Assembly (NCBI GenBank): GCA_964442075.1
Contig: CAYTWH010000007.1
Location: 1-64,000, forward strand
Source of the DNA: CAYTAU01 sp964442075
Lineage (GTDB): Bacteria > Bacteroidota > Bacteroidia > Bacteroidales > CAYTAU01
Direction of reading: 5' to 3'
DNA: 64,000 nucleotides
The number at the start of each line of letters is the position of its first letter. The first letter of the stretch is position 1. This document shows, piece by piece, positions 15,678 to 24,589 of the stretch. Under the pieces are notes generated by a model that did not search any database, had not been told where the DNA came from, and saw only the letters and a list, made by a program, of their open reading frames with translations. A program made the translations under genes and the position numbers.

Positions 15678-17912
15678 ATGAAAAAATTATTTACAATCAC
15701 TTTGATTATTACCTCTTTTTTTGTTGCCAATGCACAATGGGAACAATTAACTGATGTTATGTTAGAAGGAGGAAGAGTAGAAAACTTTGAACAGCATGGT
15801 GCAAATTTATTTATGGCTGCTGAAGGAGGTATATATATTTCAACCGACAATGGTGTATCGTGGTCAATATCCATGAACGGTTATAGTCAGCACAGCACAT
15901 ATATCAATTCACTTTGTTCTAATTCTTCGGGTTTGTATAGCTATGGTTCTGGCTTATTTTATAGCACCGATGGTACAAGCTGGATGGAATTAAATCCTGT
16001 TGGATTTCCTGCCAATTCGCATATTGAAGATTTTCAGGAAGCAAACAATATATTATATGCTAAGGTTATTGATGATAGCAATCAGGATGTTTATTTGTAT
16101 TATTCATCAAATGGAATAAACTGGACTCAGGGAGCATACTTAGGGAATCAAGCAATGTATTTTAATTGTGAGCTTTTTAATTTTAATGATACAAGGCAGT
16201 ATTTACAAATAGATTCTACTTTGTTATATACTACTGATGGAATAAGCCTTGATACAATTAATTTCACAGGTATTACTCCACCTGAACATGATTTTGAAAA
16301 TTCGTTTTGTGGTGAGCCAAATGGTAATTACTTATATTATACTGATGAGGATAACACTACTGTTCATCGTTACAATACTACAACAGAAATATGGGAAGAT
16401 ATAACTGGTGGTTTGCCTGTTGGTATTATGATGGCGACAGGAATAAGTGCTGGAGATGATGCTGTATTTGTTACAGTATTAACAGCTGTTCCAACTTTGG
16501 AGTTAAGCCTTTACATATCTGTTAATAATGGAAACACTTGGAGCTTAGTATCAAGCTCAGGTTTAGGTTCATTACCTTGGTTAGAAGAATTTTTACAGAT
16601 AGGAACAAATGAATATATTGCACAAGACCCATTTTATAATATTTACTATTCTAGTAACAATGGTTCAACATGGACAAAATCTCAATCGGGTTATCTTGCA
16701 AGCAGACATTCAAGTTTAATTGAAATAAACGGTAGTTTATTGTCATTCAAAGAACAATTGGGAGTGATAAGGTCTGACAATAATGGCGTAAGCTGGTCAT
16801 ACTCAAATGGAGGTCTTACTCCTTTTTTATCAGATTTAATTTTTGTTGAAGACATGTATAAATTCGGCAATAGCCTTTATATTTCATCTCAGGCTGACCC
16901 AATGGCAGAGAATTATAACCTTTATAAGTCAACTGATAATGGATTGAATTGGACAATTCTTGGAACTGAGCCCGATTCAACAGATATTGTATTTTGCGGA
17001 CAAAATGCCGATGGCTTTATTATAAAGTTATATAGCGAAGAGGATGATAATTATTCATATCAGCTTACATTGAATGATGGTGGTACATGGACAAATATTA
17101 CTGCACCAATTGATGCACTTAATCTTGAGCAGAATTATGGATTTTATGGATCGTCATCCAATTGGTATCTGTTTGGTGTTGACGGTAGCTGGAATAATGA
17201 GGCATATATGTCCACAAACAATGGCGTTAGCTGGACAGATATTTCTACAGGACTTGATAATGGTGATTTTCAAGTAATATTTAACTATTGGAATGATTAT
17301 CAGTCTAGAATACCAATTGACTTTAACACTTCAGACCAAGCAATTGTAGTAATGAACAGGTGGGATATGTATCCATATTACCAACAATTTTACAAATTTA
17401 ACGGAACTTCATGGGATCTTATCACTTCAACCGGACTTGATTCTGAAATGTATACAGGAACAGTTTTAAAAAATTATAGTGGAGATTGGTATTTTGCAAC
17501 TAACGAGGGTGTTTTTGTTAGTGTGGATGAATGTGTAACATGGCAGCAGGTATATGCAAATCATATTGATCTGTTAGCAGGTATTGGAAAATATACTATA
17601 CAGAAAATAAATGACTTTATGTTTTTAGGAACAATGAATAATGGAATTTGGATGACAGACCTTTCTGTAGATATTGATAAGCTTTTTGCAAATTCAGATG
17701 CAATTGTTTATCCAAATCCTGCAAATGATATACTTTATATTAAAAATGCCGAAAATGCACATGTTAGAGTACTTGACATATCAGGTAGAGAAATAATGAA
17801 TTTAGAGAATGTTAATAAAATTATTGATGTGTCGGGCATTTCTGAAGGTATCTATATTATTAGTATAGAACAGAACAGTAAAATCAAAAATACTAAGATA
17901 ATAATACAGTAA
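15678..17912 (+). CDS. secreted BNR/propeller-like protein with T9SS sorting domain
   Basis: The 744-residue protein has a clear signal peptide (MKKLFTITLIITSFFVANAQ) and many BNR/Asp-box-like repeats of the form (Y/I)-S-(S/T)-(D/N)-N-G-x-(S/T)-W, for example YISTDNGVSWS and YYSSNNGSTWT. These build a beta-propeller of the type seen in sialidase- and xyloglucanase-like folds. The last about 70 residues are a type A T9SS C-terminal domain (VYPNPANDILYI ... GIYIISIE), so it is exported through the outer membrane and probably anchored or released there. No catalytic residues of a sialidase are evident, so the role may be adhesion or glycan binding. It has its own promoter. Confidence 0.88.
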   Translation: MKKLFTITLIITSFFVANAQWEQLTDVMLEGGRVENFEQHGANLFMAAEGGIYISTDNGVSWSISMNGYSQHSTYINSLCSNSSGLYSYGSGLFYSTDGTSWMELNPVGFPANSHIEDFQEANNILYAKVIDDSNQDVYLYYSSNGINWTQGAYLGNQAMYFNCELFNFNDTRQYLQIDSTLLYTTDGISLDTINFTGITPPEHDFENSFCGEPNGNYLYYTDEDNTTVHRYNTTTEIWEDITGGLPVGIMMATGISAGDDAVFVTVLTAVPTLELSLYISVNNGNTWSLVSSSGLGSLPWLEEFLQIGTNEYIAQDPFYNIYYSSNNGSTWTKSQSGYLASRHSSLIEINGSLLSFKEQLGVIRSDNNGVSWSYSNGGLTPFLSDLIFVEDMYKFGNSLYISSQADPMAENYNLYKSTDNGLNWTILGTEPDSTDIVFCGQNADGFIIKLYSEEDDNYSYQLTLNDGGTWTNITAPIDALNLEQNYGFYGSSSNWYLFGVDGSWNNEAYMSTNNGVSWTDISTGLDNGDFQVIFNYWNDYQSRIPIDFNTSDQAIVVMNRWDMYPYYQQFYKFNGTSWDLITSTGLDSEMYTGTVLKNYSGDWYFATNEGVFVSVDECVTWQQVYANHIDLLAGIGKYTIQKINDFMFLGTMNNGIWMTDLSVDIDKLFANSDAIVYPNPANDILYIKNAENAHVRVLDISGREIMNLENVNKIIDVSGISEGIYIISIEQNSKIKNTKIIIQ

Positions 17913-17951
17913 TAATCATCGCTTAGCATTTTTAACAAGATATTTTTGTAG

Positions 17952-17984
17952 TCAGGGTTTGACTTTAAGTCAAGCCCTGACTTA
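17952..17984 (+). terminator. strong hairpin after the T9SS propeller gene
   Basis: GTCAGGGTTTGACT pairs with AGTCAAGCCCTGAC over 14 bp with one wobble and a three-base loop. The T-tract after it is weak. Confidence 0.5.
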
Positions 17985-18057
17985 TAAATATAGCATACAT
18001 TCCTGACTTAATCAAGAATCCGGTTATTAAAGACTGTAAAATCTGACACTTGAATAA

Positions 18058-18407
18058 GTAAAAAAAGAAATCGATTTTGAAATCAGGTTCTGCAAGGTAC
18101 AGGTTGGGGCATTTGCATATATGAAATCCATAATTGATTTTTCCATCAAGTTTCCCATGCTTGTCGATAAGGTAATGATGATTCGTAATGAGAACTATAT
18201 CTGTTTTCTTATGCGTGAAACTTTTGAAAGTATTGATAGTGCTGCAGTATTGCAAAAAAATGCCTTTATGAACACAATGGTGTATCAGATACATTTATAG
18301 CTGTTTATAGCATGTCCGGAAAACGTGTTCTAATCTACTTTAATATGGAAGAAGAGAACTATATTTTACTGCGTCCGGAAAATCAGTATATTGATGATAT
18401 TTTCTAA
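18058..18407 (+). pseudogene. relic of a SPOR-like domain protein, frameshifted
   Basis: Frame 1 from 18058 reads EIDFEIRFCKVQVGAFAY and later FLMRETFESIDSAAVLQK. A shift near 18260 gives NGVSDTFIAVYSMSGKRV and then an end at TAA 18405-18407. This order, (Y/F)-x-VQ-(V/I)-GAF ... ETFES..AA.LQK ... (K/S)-D-(A/T)-F-(V/I)-x-AY ... GKR, is that of Bacteroidota SPOR-like repeats, which bind denuded peptidoglycan. Upstream frames are closed by stops. It fills most of the 536-base gap between 17913 and 18448. Confidence 0.55.
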
Positions 18408-18448
18408 TAAATTTCATATATTTACAAAAAATATTATCAAACCCTTAT

Positions 18449-19642
18449 ATGAAATTTAATGAATTTAAACTCAATGAAAGCATACTTGAAGCTATTGAAT
18501 ATATGGGCTTTGAAAAAGCAACTCCTATTCAGGAAAGTTCAATTCCGCAGATTATAAACGGGAAAGATTTAATTGCATGTGCACAAACAGGTACAGGGAA
18601 AACCGCAGCGTTTTTATTACCAATACTAAATAAACTTTCAAATTCAACAAGTTCAGGTATAAATACCTTAATAATAGTTCCAACACGTGAGTTGGCCATT
18701 CAAATAGATCAACAAATTCAAGGTTTTGCATTTACTTTATCAATAAGTTCAATTCCGGTTTATGGTGGTGGTGACGGTTCTGATTGGGGGCAACAAAAAA
18801 TAGCACTAACTCAAGGTGCAGATATAATTGTAGCTACTCCAGGCAGACTAATCGCACATTTAAATATGGATTATGTGAAATTTGATAATGTTAAACATTT
18901 AATACTTGACGAAGCAGACAGAATGTTAGACATGGGGTTTAATGAAGATATTGAAAAAATTACAAGCTATTTAAAAACCAAACCTCAAACCCTTATGTTT
19001 AGTGCCACTATGCCACCAAATATAAGGAAATTAGCTAAACAAATTTTAAAAGATCCTTTTGAAATAAATATTGCAATGTCAAAACCGGCAGAAGGTGTAT
19101 TGCAAGCAGCTTATGTGATTTATGATACACAAAAATCGGATTTAATAAATAGTTTAATATTTGATAAACCTGATTATAAGAGTATACTTATTTTTAGCTC
19201 AACAAAGAAAAACGTTTTAGATATCGTTAGGGGTTTGAAAAAAAATAATGAAAAAGTAGAAGGTATTTCTTCTGATTTAGAACAAGCAGAAAGAGGAAAA
19301 GTTCTATTAAGGTTTAAATCAAAAGAAACAAGAATTCTTGTTGCTACAGATGTACTAAGTAGAGGAATTGATATTAAAAATATTAATCTTGTAATAAATT
19401 TTGACGTACCTAATGATGCTGAAGATTATGTTCACAGAGTGGGAAGAACTGCTAGAGTGGATGCCACAGGTGTTGCATTAACATTAATCAATCAGGATGA
19501 TATGTATAAATTTCATCAAATTGAGAAGTTGATTGAACAAGAAATTATTAAAATACCTTTACCAAAAGAAATTGGGACAGGACCTGAATGGCAAATAATT
19601 TCAAAACCGAGAAGAACTGCTTATAAAAGTAAAAAAAGATAA
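18449..19642 (+). CDS. DEAD-box ATP-dependent RNA helicase (RhlE-like)
   Basis: The 397-residue enzyme has the full set of DEAD-box motifs: a Q motif (FEKATPIQ), motif I AQTGTGKT (45-52), Ia PTRELAIQ, II DEAD, III SAT, then VATDVLSRGID and HRVGRTAR in the second RecA-like domain. It unwinds short RNA duplexes in ribosome assembly or RNA decay. It lacks the long basic C-terminal tail of many RhlE and CsdA proteins and ends just after the helicase core with a short basic stretch. It is convergent with fabD, seven bases away, with no terminator visible between them. Confidence 0.93.
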   Translation: MKFNEFKLNESILEAIEYMGFEKATPIQESSIPQIINGKDLIACAQTGTGKTAAFLLPILNKLSNSTSSGINTLIIVPTRELAIQIDQQIQGFAFTLSISSIPVYGGGDGSDWGQQKIALTQGADIIVATPGRLIAHLNMDYVKFDNVKHLILDEADRMLDMGFNEDIEKITSYLKTKPQTLMFSATMPPNIRKLAKQILKDPFEINIAMSKPAEGVLQAAYVIYDTQKSDLINSLIFDKPDYKSILIFSSTKKNVLDIVRGLKKNNEKVEGISSDLEQAERGKVLLRFKSKETRILVATDVLSRGIDIKNINLVINFDVPNDAEDYVHRVGRTARVDATGVALTLINQDDMYKFHQIEKLIEQEIIKIPLPKEIGTGPEWQIISKPRRTAYKSKKR

Positions 19643-19649
19643 AAATACC

Positions 19650-20522
19650 CTAAGCACTTTCAGCAGGCATTTGTCTGTCAACTTTTTTAATAAGTCCCTG
19701 TAATACTTTTCCCGGTCCAACTTCTGTAAACGATGTTGCGCCGTCTGATATCATATTTTTAACAGTTTGTGTCCATCTTACAGGAGAAGTTAGTTGTGCA
19801 ATAAGATTTTGTTTTATCTCATCAGGATTTGTAAAATGCATAGCATTTACATTCTGATAAACAGGACAAATAGGAGTAGAGAAGTTTGTACTGTTAATAG
19901 CTTCTTCTAATTCAAGTTTTGCAGGTTCCATAAGAGGAGAATGAAAAGCACCACCAACAGCAAGTTTTAATGCTCTTCTTGCACCTTTTTCTGTAAGTTT
20001 TTCAATAGCAATATCAATACCTTTAAAAGAACCTGAAATAACTATTTGTCCAATGCTATTATAGTTTGCAGGAACTACTATCTCTTCAATTTCTTCACAC
20101 ACTTGCTCTACTATTTCATCGTCTAAACCAAGTATTGCTGCCATAGTTGAAGGCTCTGCTTCGCATGCTTTTTGCATAGCCATAGCACGTTTTGAAACAA
20201 GTATTAAACCATCTTCGAAAGATAAAGCACCATTAGCTACAAGTGCTGAAAATTCTCCTAATGAATGACCTGCAACCATATCGGGTTTAAAATTTTCTAT
20301 TGTTTTAGATAATATAACTGAATGAAGAAATATTGCAGGTTGAGTTACTTTTGTTTGTTTCAGGTCCTCGTCAACACCTGTAAACATAATGTCGGTAATC
20401 CTAAATCCTAATATCTCATTTGCTTTTTCAAATAGATTTTTACCTATTTTGGTGTTATCATATAATTCTTTTCCCATTCCCACAAACTGGGCACCTTGTC
20501 CAGGAAATACAAATGCTTTCAT
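19650..20522 (-). CDS. fabD: malonyl-CoA:ACP transacylase
   Basis: The 290-residue protein matches FabD along its length. It has the N-terminal FPGQGAQ, the nucleophile motif GHSLGE with Ser87, the carboxylate-binding Arg112 in SKRAMAMQ, the catalytic His194 in GAFHSPLM, and a C-terminal GPGKVLQGL. It loads malonyl groups onto acyl carrier protein for fatty acid synthesis in the cytoplasm. It lies downstream of folE on the same strand with 51 bases between them, so the two may be co-transcribed. Confidence 0.96.
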   Translation of the reverse strand: MKAFVFPGQGAQFVGMGKELYDNTKIGKNLFEKANEILGFRITDIMFTGVDEDLKQTKVTQPAIFLHSVILSKTIENFKPDMVAGHSLGEFSALVANGALSFEDGLILVSKRAMAMQKACEAEPSTMAAILGLDDEIVEQVCEEIEEIVVPANYNSIGQIVISGSFKGIDIAIEKLTEKGARRALKLAVGGAFHSPLMEPAKLELEEAINSTNFSTPICPVYQNVNAMHFTNPDEIKQNLIAQLTSPVRWTQTVKNMISDGATSFTEVGPGKVLQGLIKKVDRQMPAESA

Positions 20523-20573
20523 AAGTTATAGTTTTTAAGTTATTAAAATCCAATTAATGATTAATGACCTATC

Positions 20574-21200
20574 TTAATGCAGTTTAGATCTAATGATATC
20601 GATAAATTCTTCTCTTGTAGCGATATTTGTTAAAAATGCACCGGTAAAATCAGAGGTAGTTGTTACAGAGTTTTGCTTTTGTACTCCACGCATTTGCATG
20701 CACATGTGTTGAGCTTCAATTACTACAGCAACTCCTAATGGGTTTAAAGTTTTTTGAATACAATCTTTAATTTGTGTCGTTAATCTTTCCTGAACCTGCA
20801 ATCTGCGTGCATAAGCTTCTACAACTCTTGCAATTTTGCTTAAGCCTGTAATATAACCATCGGGGATATATGCAACATGAGCCTTACCAACAAAAGGTAT
20901 TAAATGATGTTCACATTGTGAGTATATCTCAATATCTTTAACAATTACCATCTGGCGGTAATCTTCTTTAAACATTGCCGATTTTAAAATTTTTTCAGGG
21001 TCATGGTCATAGCCTTGTGTAAGAAATAGTATTGCTTTTGCAATGCGTTCAGGCGTTTTTACTAACCCTTCTCTTTCAGGGTTTTCTCCAATTAGCTTGA
21101 TTATTTCTTTGTAATGTTCAGCTAGTTTATTTACGGTATTAGTATCGTATTTTTCAATTTTTTCATAAACTCTCTTACTGTTTTTTGTAAATTCAGGCAT
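20574..21200 (-). CDS. folE: GTP cyclohydrolase I
   Basis: The 208-residue enzyme converts GTP to 7,8-dihydroneopterin triphosphate, the first step of folate and pterin synthesis. The zinc ligands are visible as Cys96 and His99 in SQCEHHLIPF and Cys167 in HMCMQMRG. The ARRLQVQERLT active-site helix is intact, and the length is typical. A TAGATTTG box on the minus strand (complement of 21221-21228) just upstream is a possible -7 promoter element. The 21201-21497 gap to the divergent SPFH gene shows no other feature I can name. Confidence 0.96.
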   Translation of the reverse strand: MPEFTKNSKRVYEKIEKYDTNTVNKLAEHYKEIIKLIGENPEREGLVKTPERIAKAILFLTQGYDHDPEKILKSAMFKEDYRQMVIVKDIEIYSQCEHHLIPFVGKAHVAYIPDGYITGLSKIARVVEAYARRLQVQERLTTQIKDCIQKTLNPLGVAVVIEAQHMCMQMRGVQKQNSVTTTSDFTGAFLTNIATREEFIDIIRSKLH

Positions 21201-21497
21201 AATTTAAAATTTTAAAAAGACAAATCTACATATATTTTTTCATAAAAACAGGCATAAATAGAATGAAAAAAAATACATGTAGGTTCCCTCTGACAAACGT
21301 GAGTTCATGAGCACCTTTAAATAATTAACATTTGGCGAACTAAATTAAATACTTTTTTTACAGAGGAAATGTAATAATTTTTTTCACCATAGATTTATAG
21401 TAATTAACAAATATTTTGTTTTATTATTTTTTAGATAAAAATTATTTTTGTACATTTGGGATATTGAAAAGTATATTAATTACTAAACTAGAATATT

Positions 21498-22640
21498 ATG
21501 GGCTTAATGAAAAAAATTAAAGGCGAATTTATTGATATCATAGAATGGTTAGATCCTTCTAATGACACAATAGTCCATCGTTTTGAAAGACATCAAAATG
21601 AGATAAAGATGGGAGCAAAGTTGACAGTTAGAGAGTCGCAGGTTGGAGTATTTATTAACGAAGGCAAGATTGCTGATGTTTTTGAACCGGGAATGCACAG
21701 CTTGACTACTGAAAATATGCCGATACTTTCTACTCTGAAAGGATGGAAATATGGATTTAACAGTCCTTTTAAGGCAGAAGTTTATTTTGTGAACACTAAG
21801 AAGTTTACTGATAATAAATGGGGAACTCCAAACCCTATTATGTTACGTGACCCTGAATTCGGACCAATAAGAATACGTGCATTTGGTAATTATGAATTCA
21901 GAGTTAAAGATGCATCTACTTTTATAAGGGATATAGTTGGTACAGATGGCTCTTTTACAACCGATGAAGTAACCAGTCAATTAAAAAATATTATTCTTAC
22001 AAGATTTACTGATGCTATTGGAGAAGCAAAAATTCCTATTCTTGATATGGCAGCTAACTACGACGAGGTGTCAGAACTTGTAGGAAAAAAGATTATTGAA
22101 GAATATATGGAGTATGGAATTGATATGACAAAATTCTTAATATCCAATATCAGCTTACCACCTAATGTTGAAGAAGCTCTTGATAAGCGTTCAAGTATGG
22201 GTATTATTGGCGATCTTGGTAAATACACACAATTCCAAACTGCAGAAGCTATTGGAGATATGGGAAAGAATTCCGGAGGAGACGGAGGAGGAATGGCAGC
22301 AGGAGGAATGGGAATGGGAATGGGAATGGCTATGGGAGGACAAATGGCTAATGCAATGAGCCAGCCTCAGCAACAGCAACAAGCTGCTGCTCCAGCACCA
22401 CCACCACCACCACCGGCATTACAGTTTCATGTAACGTCGGGAGGACAACAGCAAGGGCCGTTTGATATGACTGTATTACAACAAATGGTAAGTCAAAAAC
22501 AATTAACTAAAGAAACATTGGTTTGGAAAGCAGGAATGGCAGGTTGGATTGCTGCAGGGCAAGTACCTGAATTGGCAAATCTGTTTGCGGCAGTGCCACC
22601 ACCACCTCCGCCGCCACCACCGCCACCACCGGCAGAATGA
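21498..22640 (+). CDS. SPFH-domain protein with C-terminal GYF_2 domain and polyproline tail
   Basis: Residues about 1-260 are an SPFH (stomatin/prohibitin-like) domain of the YdjI/virion-core-like type (MKKIKGEFIDIIEWLDPSND ... RESQVGVFINEGKIADVFEPG). Residues about 260-300 are a Gly/Met- and Gln-rich linker. Residues about 308-365 form a GYF_2 domain (QQQGPFDMTVLQQMV ... VWKAGMAGWIAAG), a fold that binds proline-rich peptides. The protein ends in about twelve consecutive prolines, with a second run of seven before the GYF domain, so it may bind itself or a partner copy. Translation through the proline runs should need EF-P. The SPFH part is expected to oligomerise at membranes. A TATTTTTG box lies about 50 bases upstream. 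Confidence 0.88.
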   Translation: MGLMKKIKGEFIDIIEWLDPSNDTIVHRFERHQNEIKMGAKLTVRESQVGVFINEGKIADVFEPGMHSLTTENMPILSTLKGWKYGFNSPFKAEVYFVNTKKFTDNKWGTPNPIMLRDPEFGPIRIRAFGNYEFRVKDASTFIRDIVGTDGSFTTDEVTSQLKNIILTRFTDAIGEAKIPILDMAANYDEVSELVGKKIIEEYMEYGIDMTKFLISNISLPPNVEEALDKRSSMGIIGDLGKYTQFQTAEAIGDMGKNSGGDGGGMAAGGMGMGMGMAMGGQMANAMSQPQQQQQAAAPAPPPPPPALQFHVTSGGQQQGPFDMTVLQQMVSQKQLTKETLVWKAGMAGWIAAGQVPELANLFAAVPPPPPPPPPPPPAE

Positions 22641-22664
22641 TAACTATTTTATAATTTATTATAT

Positions 22665-22695
22665 AGTCCCTGTGTTTTTTGCAGGGACTTTTTTT
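22665..22695 (+). terminator. rho-independent terminator of the SPFH gene
   Basis: AGTCCCTG and CAGGGACT arms make a perfect 8-bp stem followed by a run of T. Confidence 0.85.
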
Positions 22696-22723
22696 ATGTT
22701 CAAAAACGAATTTTTATTAAATA

Positions 22724-22753
22724 AAAAAACCCGTTCCAAAAATGAAACGGGCT
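22724..22753 (-). terminator. rho-independent terminator of the outer-membrane barrel gene
   Basis: On the minus strand, CCCGTT and AACGGG arms are followed by a run of seven T. It faces the SPFH terminator between convergent genes. Confidence 0.8.
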
Positions 22754-22776
22754 ATATTTTTATTAAACATAATAGG

Positions 22777-23475
22777 TTAAAACAAAATTCCTGTTTTAAT
22801 TTGAATACTGTTAAGTATTATTTTTTCAGTGCTATTGCTTCCATCAGAATGCATGAATTTTGTATTTGTAATATCAGTTAAGCCATTTGTGTAAACAAAT
22901 TCAACCAGTAATTTAGTGTTTCCACCTAAAGAATATTCAAATCCACCACTAACATTAAATCCTAAAGCAAAACTTGCTACTTCCGATTTAATACTTTCTC
23001 CTTTAATGTTTCCTTGTGTAACATCACCTTTTGCTTGCCATTTAAACATAGGGCTTACTCCAGCTTTCATAAAATAAGTCATATAACCAATTTCATTGGT
23101 TTTACCTTTAAGTGAGAAAGGAACCTCTATATATTGTAATTTATGCGTTATAGTTGCATTTGGCGCAAATGAATAAATCGAATCAATAGTGCCCTGGTTA
23201 ACAGTAAATTCAGGAACTGAATCTAAATATGTTACAGCTCCACCAAAATTATTTACCATAATAGACGTTGAAAAAGCAAAATTATCGGAGAGGTTTAAAT
23301 CTCCTGTTAATCCATATGCAAAACCTAATCTTACACCATCAGTTTCAACTTGCTTTGTAATACTTGGTTTCATCCACGAAACAATAGGACTAACAGCAAT
23401 TCCTCCGGTAATTTTTTGGCTGTATGAATATCCAACTGCCAATAATAAAATAAATAATACTATAAATCTTTTCAT
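22777..23475 (-). CDS. outer-membrane beta-barrel protein (PorT-like family)
   Basis: The 232-residue protein has a signal peptide (MKRFIVLFILLLAVGYSYSQ) followed by alternating hydrophobic strands that fit a small eight-stranded barrel of the PF13568 type common in Bacteroidota. Examples are the GLTGDLNLSDNFAFSTSI and VSGGFEYSLGGNTKLLVEF strands. The sequence ends QIKTGILF, with a terminal aromatic as expected for barrel insertion. It is a single gene with its own terminator. A TATTTTTG box lies upstream on the minus strand. Function beyond an outer-membrane barrel cannot be told; PorT itself is a T9SS component, but many family members are not. Confidence 0.75.
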   Translation of the reverse strand: MKRFIVLFILLLAVGYSYSQKITGGIAVSPIVSWMKPSITKQVETDGVRLGFAYGLTGDLNLSDNFAFSTSIMVNNFGGAVTYLDSVPEFTVNQGTIDSIYSFAPNATITHKLQYIEVPFSLKGKTNEIGYMTYFMKAGVSPMFKWQAKGDVTQGNIKGESIKSEVASFALGFNVSGGFEYSLGGNTKLLVEFVYTNGLTDITNTKFMHSDGSNSTEKIILNSIQIKTGILF

Positions 23476-23581
23476 AATTATTAAATTTGTTTTTTTAATT
23501 TATTACAATACAAAAATATATTTTTTTTATTATAAAATATAATATTTTTATTTTTTTGTTTTAAAAAGATATAAAATAAAT

Positions 23582-24589
23582 ATGAAAAACCTGATATTAT
23601 TATTAATTGTTGTTTTATTTGTTGTTGGTTCATGTAAGGATGATAACAAGTTTTATATTGATGTTTCGGATATTAACATAGATATTAAATTTAACAGATT
23701 TGATAATGATCTTTTTGAACTTGATGTTGACAGTATTTATAACGAAGTACCAAATCTTGCTCATAAATATGGTGAGTTCTTTGATATGTTTACACATAGA
23801 ATAATAAATATTGGAGGTATAGAAAATAAGGCTTTTCCTGACCATTTAAAATTGTTTATAGAAGATAAAATTAATAAAGAAGCATATGATTATTCACAAA
23901 ATATATTTTCTGATTTTTCAAAGCAAGAGGAAGAAATAACAGAAGCTTTTAAACATTATAATTTTTATTTCCCTGATAAACCTATTCCTGATACATATAT
24001 ATATGTTTCAGGATTTAATCAGTCGGTTGTTACTGCCGAAAATATTATTGGTATTGGTATAGATAAATATATGGGAAGCAATTGCGATTACTATCATTTA
24101 TTACGTTTGCCACAATATATGAGATATAAAATGAGACAGGAAATGATAGTTGTTGATTGTATGAAAGCATGGGCACAATCGGAATACGAGTTTGATGAAC
24201 TGGAGAGTAACCTTATGGAAAATATGCTTTACAAAGCTAAAATACAATATTTTATTAATGCAATGTTGCCAAATAAGGCAGATACTTTAAAATGGGGATT
24301 TCCAAATGCTAAGTTAGAATGGTGCAGGAATAATGAACAACATATTTGGAATTATCTAATTGATAATAAACTTTTGTTTAGTTCCGATTATATGGAAATA
24401 AAACGTTTTACTAATGACGGACCGTTTACTACAAGTTTTACTGATGAATCGCCAGCAAGAGCATCAGTTTGGATTGGAATGCAGGTTATTGAAGGATACT
24501 TAAAAAATAACCCTGAAGTAAGTTTTCAGGATTTAATGAATGAAACCGATTATCAGAAAATACTTAATAATTCAAGATATGAACCATAA
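23582..24589 (+). CDS. gldB: gliding motility lipoprotein GldB
   Basis: The 335-residue protein has a lipoprotein leader ending VVGSC (Cys18) and matches GldB in order and length: the early FNRFDNDLFELD, a central YIYVSGFNQSVVTAENIIGIGIDKYMG, and the C-terminal SPARASVWIGMQVIEGYLKNNP. GldB is required for gliding in Flavobacterium johnsoniae and is found widely with the T9SS. The gene overlaps the following S9 peptidase by 11 bases, so the two are translationally coupled. Confidence 0.88.
   Translation: MKNLILLLIVVLFVVGSCKDDNKFYIDVSDINIDIKFNRFDNDLFELDVDSIYNEVPNLAHKYGEFFDMFTHRIINIGGIENKAFPDHLKLFIEDKINKEAYDYSQNIFSDFSKQEEEITEAFKHYNFYFPDKPIPDTYIYVSGFNQSVVTAENIIGIGIDKYMGSNCDYYHLLRLPQYMRYKMRQEMIVVDCMKAWAQSEYEFDELESNLMENMLYKAKIQYFINAMLPNKADTLKWGFPNAKLEWCRNNEQHIWNYLIDNKLLFSSDYMEIKRFTNDGPFTTSFTDESPARASVWIGMQVIEGYLKNNPEVSFQDLMNETDYQKILNNSRYEP

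Noticed and set aside
21201..21497. Riboswitch or small RNA in the folE-SPFH gap
   Set aside because: I saw no stable conserved-looking stem set, only AT-rich sequence and promoter-like boxes.
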